Origin: Citreicella sp. C3M06
GTDB lineage: Bacteria; Pseudomonadota; Alphaproteobacteria; Rhodobacterales; Rhodobacteraceae
DNA: 64,000 nt
Direction of reading: 5' to 3'
NCBI RefSeq assembly: GCF_018860705.1
Contig: NZ_JAHKQA010000021.1
Location: forward strand, 1 to 64,000
This document shows, piece by piece, positions 63,338 through 64,000 of the stretch (positions are counted from its first letter, which is position 1; each line of letters starts with the position of its first letter). The notes under the pieces are model-generated. The model made no database searches, was not told the DNA's origin, and worked only from the letters and a program-made list of their open reading frames with translations. Both the position numbers and the translations under genes were made by a program.

Positions 63338-63541
63338 CTACTTGCCGACGGTGATCAGCAGGATCATCGCGTAGCACACCGGCACGCAGGACAGCGCACT
63401 CATTGCCAGCCCGACAGCGCCAAAGGTTACCGTTGCGGCGATCACCACGGCAAGGAACACCGCCACGAACAGGTAAAGCCCGGTTTCAAGGCTGAGGCCC
63501 GATTTGGCGGTCACGGTCGGCTGCAGGTCGGTCGTGGTCAT
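63338..63541 (-). CDS. Small membrane protein, unknown
   Basis: This 67-aa protein has a polar N-terminus (about 1-17) and two hydrophobic helices (about 18-40 and 43-64), including a CVPVC pair. I recognise no family. It lies alone between the ubiH-like gene and the HAD gene, on the same strand as both. Confidence 0.6.
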   Translation of the reverse strand: MTTTDLQPTVTAKSGLSLETGLYLFVAVFLAVVIAATVTFGAVGLAMSALSCVPVCYAMILLITVGK

Positions 63542-63664
63542 GTCTGATCTCTCCCAGATGGGGCCGACGGGCGATCCGTCTCGGCACTCCGGGGGTCATA
63601 AAGACACAGGATCAGAAAATCAGCGCGCAGAATGTCGCAGGCGCAGCATTTCGCCGCCACTGCG

Positions 63665-64000
63665 TCAGCCTTGGCGCAGGCCGCGCAGGAATTCCGGCAG
63701 ATCCGGCGCATGGTGGCCGATATGATCCCCCGGCGCGCGTTCGGGGGCGACATGCACGGTCTGCATGCCCATGGCGTGCGGCGCGGCCAGATTGCGCGGA
63801 TCATCCTCGAACATCGCGGCGCTGTCGGGGGCGAGCCCGTCCAGTGCGAACACCGTCTCGAAGGCCTCGGGCTTTGGCTTGGGGAGATAACCCGCGTGTT
63901 CGACGCCGTAGATGGCATCAAAGGCTGCGTCGAGCCCGCGCGCCCTGAGCACCTGCGCCGCATAGGGCGCGCTGCCGTTGGTATAGACGATCCGCCGCCC
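63665..64000 (-). CDS. HAD hydrolase, pyrimidine 5'-nucleotidase-like, partial
   Basis: Only the C-terminal 111 codons are in the window; the gene continues beyond 64000. The visible frame starts RRIVYTNGSAPYAAQVLRARG, the Thr/Asn motif II region, followed by YGVEHAGYLPKPKPEAFETVF with motif III lysines and FEDDPRNLAAPHAMGMQTVHV with motif IV acidic residues. This matches the SDT1-like pyrimidine nucleotidase subgroup of HAD phosphatases. Motif I is outside the window. Confidence 0.85.
   Translation of the reverse strand, partial: GRRIVYTNGSAPYAAQVLRARGLDAAFDAIYGVEHAGYLPKPKPEAFETVFALDGLAPDSAAMFEDDPRNLAAPHAMGMQTVHVAPERAPGDHIGHHAPDLPEFLRGLRQG

Overview
This is a high-GC, gene-dense chromosomal segment. 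Gene content and order point to an alphaproteobacterium of the Rhodobacteraceae: a gene transfer agent (GTA) structural cluster in the Rhodobacter capsulatus order, cysE straight after the GTA, an E1-alpha/E1-beta/E2 pyruvate dehydrogenase cluster with lipoyl domains on both E1-beta and E2, and a DUF2484 gene inside the division and cell-wall cluster. The genus cannot be named from sequence alone. I found no tRNA, rRNA, CRISPR array, insertion sequence or integrase.

Region 1 (1-15.4 kb) holds the tail of pntB, a terminator, and a GTA head-tail cluster g1 to g15 (small terminase, terminase, portal, protease, capsid, connectors, tail tube, chaperones, short tape measure, baseplate, peptidase, 1302-aa tip protein). 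All GTA genes read rightward, mostly with 1-4 base overlaps. Two departures stand out. A GNAT acetyltransferase lies antisense between terminase and portal, and a 113-aa unknown gene is stop-start coupled to g15. No integrase, replication or lysis gene is present, so this is a domesticated GTA and not a prophage.

Region 2 (15.4-23.2 kb) contains cysE, an MFS exporter, the leftward operon pdhA-pdhB-(131-aa membrane-anchored unknown)-pdhC, and a divergent XRE-cupin regulator coupled to a GNAT enzyme. Region 3 (23.2-45.3 kb) is an accessory uptake and salvage block with three ABC importers. The first is a polyamine/iron-type importer of unknown substrate. The second is a taurine/sulfonate-type importer in an operon with a flavin monooxygenase and an FMN reductase, divergent from a TetR gene. 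The third is a family-1 importer in an operon with a LacI regulator, nucleoside hydrolase and adenine deaminase, which suggests purine nucleoside uptake and breakdown. A phosphoribosyltransferase, an M20 amidohydrolase, two SDRs, a TetR, a polysaccharide deacetylase and a PagL-like lipid A deacylase surround these. Several regulators sit next to clear palindromes.

Region 4 (45.3-64 kb) has a ParB-like unknown and a BaiN-type flavoprotein, then an intergenic inverted-repeat element. The division/envelope cluster follows: ftsW-murG-murC-DUF2484-murB-ddl-ftsQ-ftsA-ftsZ-lpxC-bamD-recN. A UbiH-family hydroxylase, a small membrane protein and the C-terminal part of a pyrimidine 5'-nucleotidase-like HAD protein end the window. 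The mur and fts genes supply peptidoglycan precursors and the divisome, lpxC commits lipid A synthesis, and bamD serves outer-membrane protein assembly. The cluster is therefore an envelope and division unit with separate transcription breaks before ftsZ and after ftsZ.
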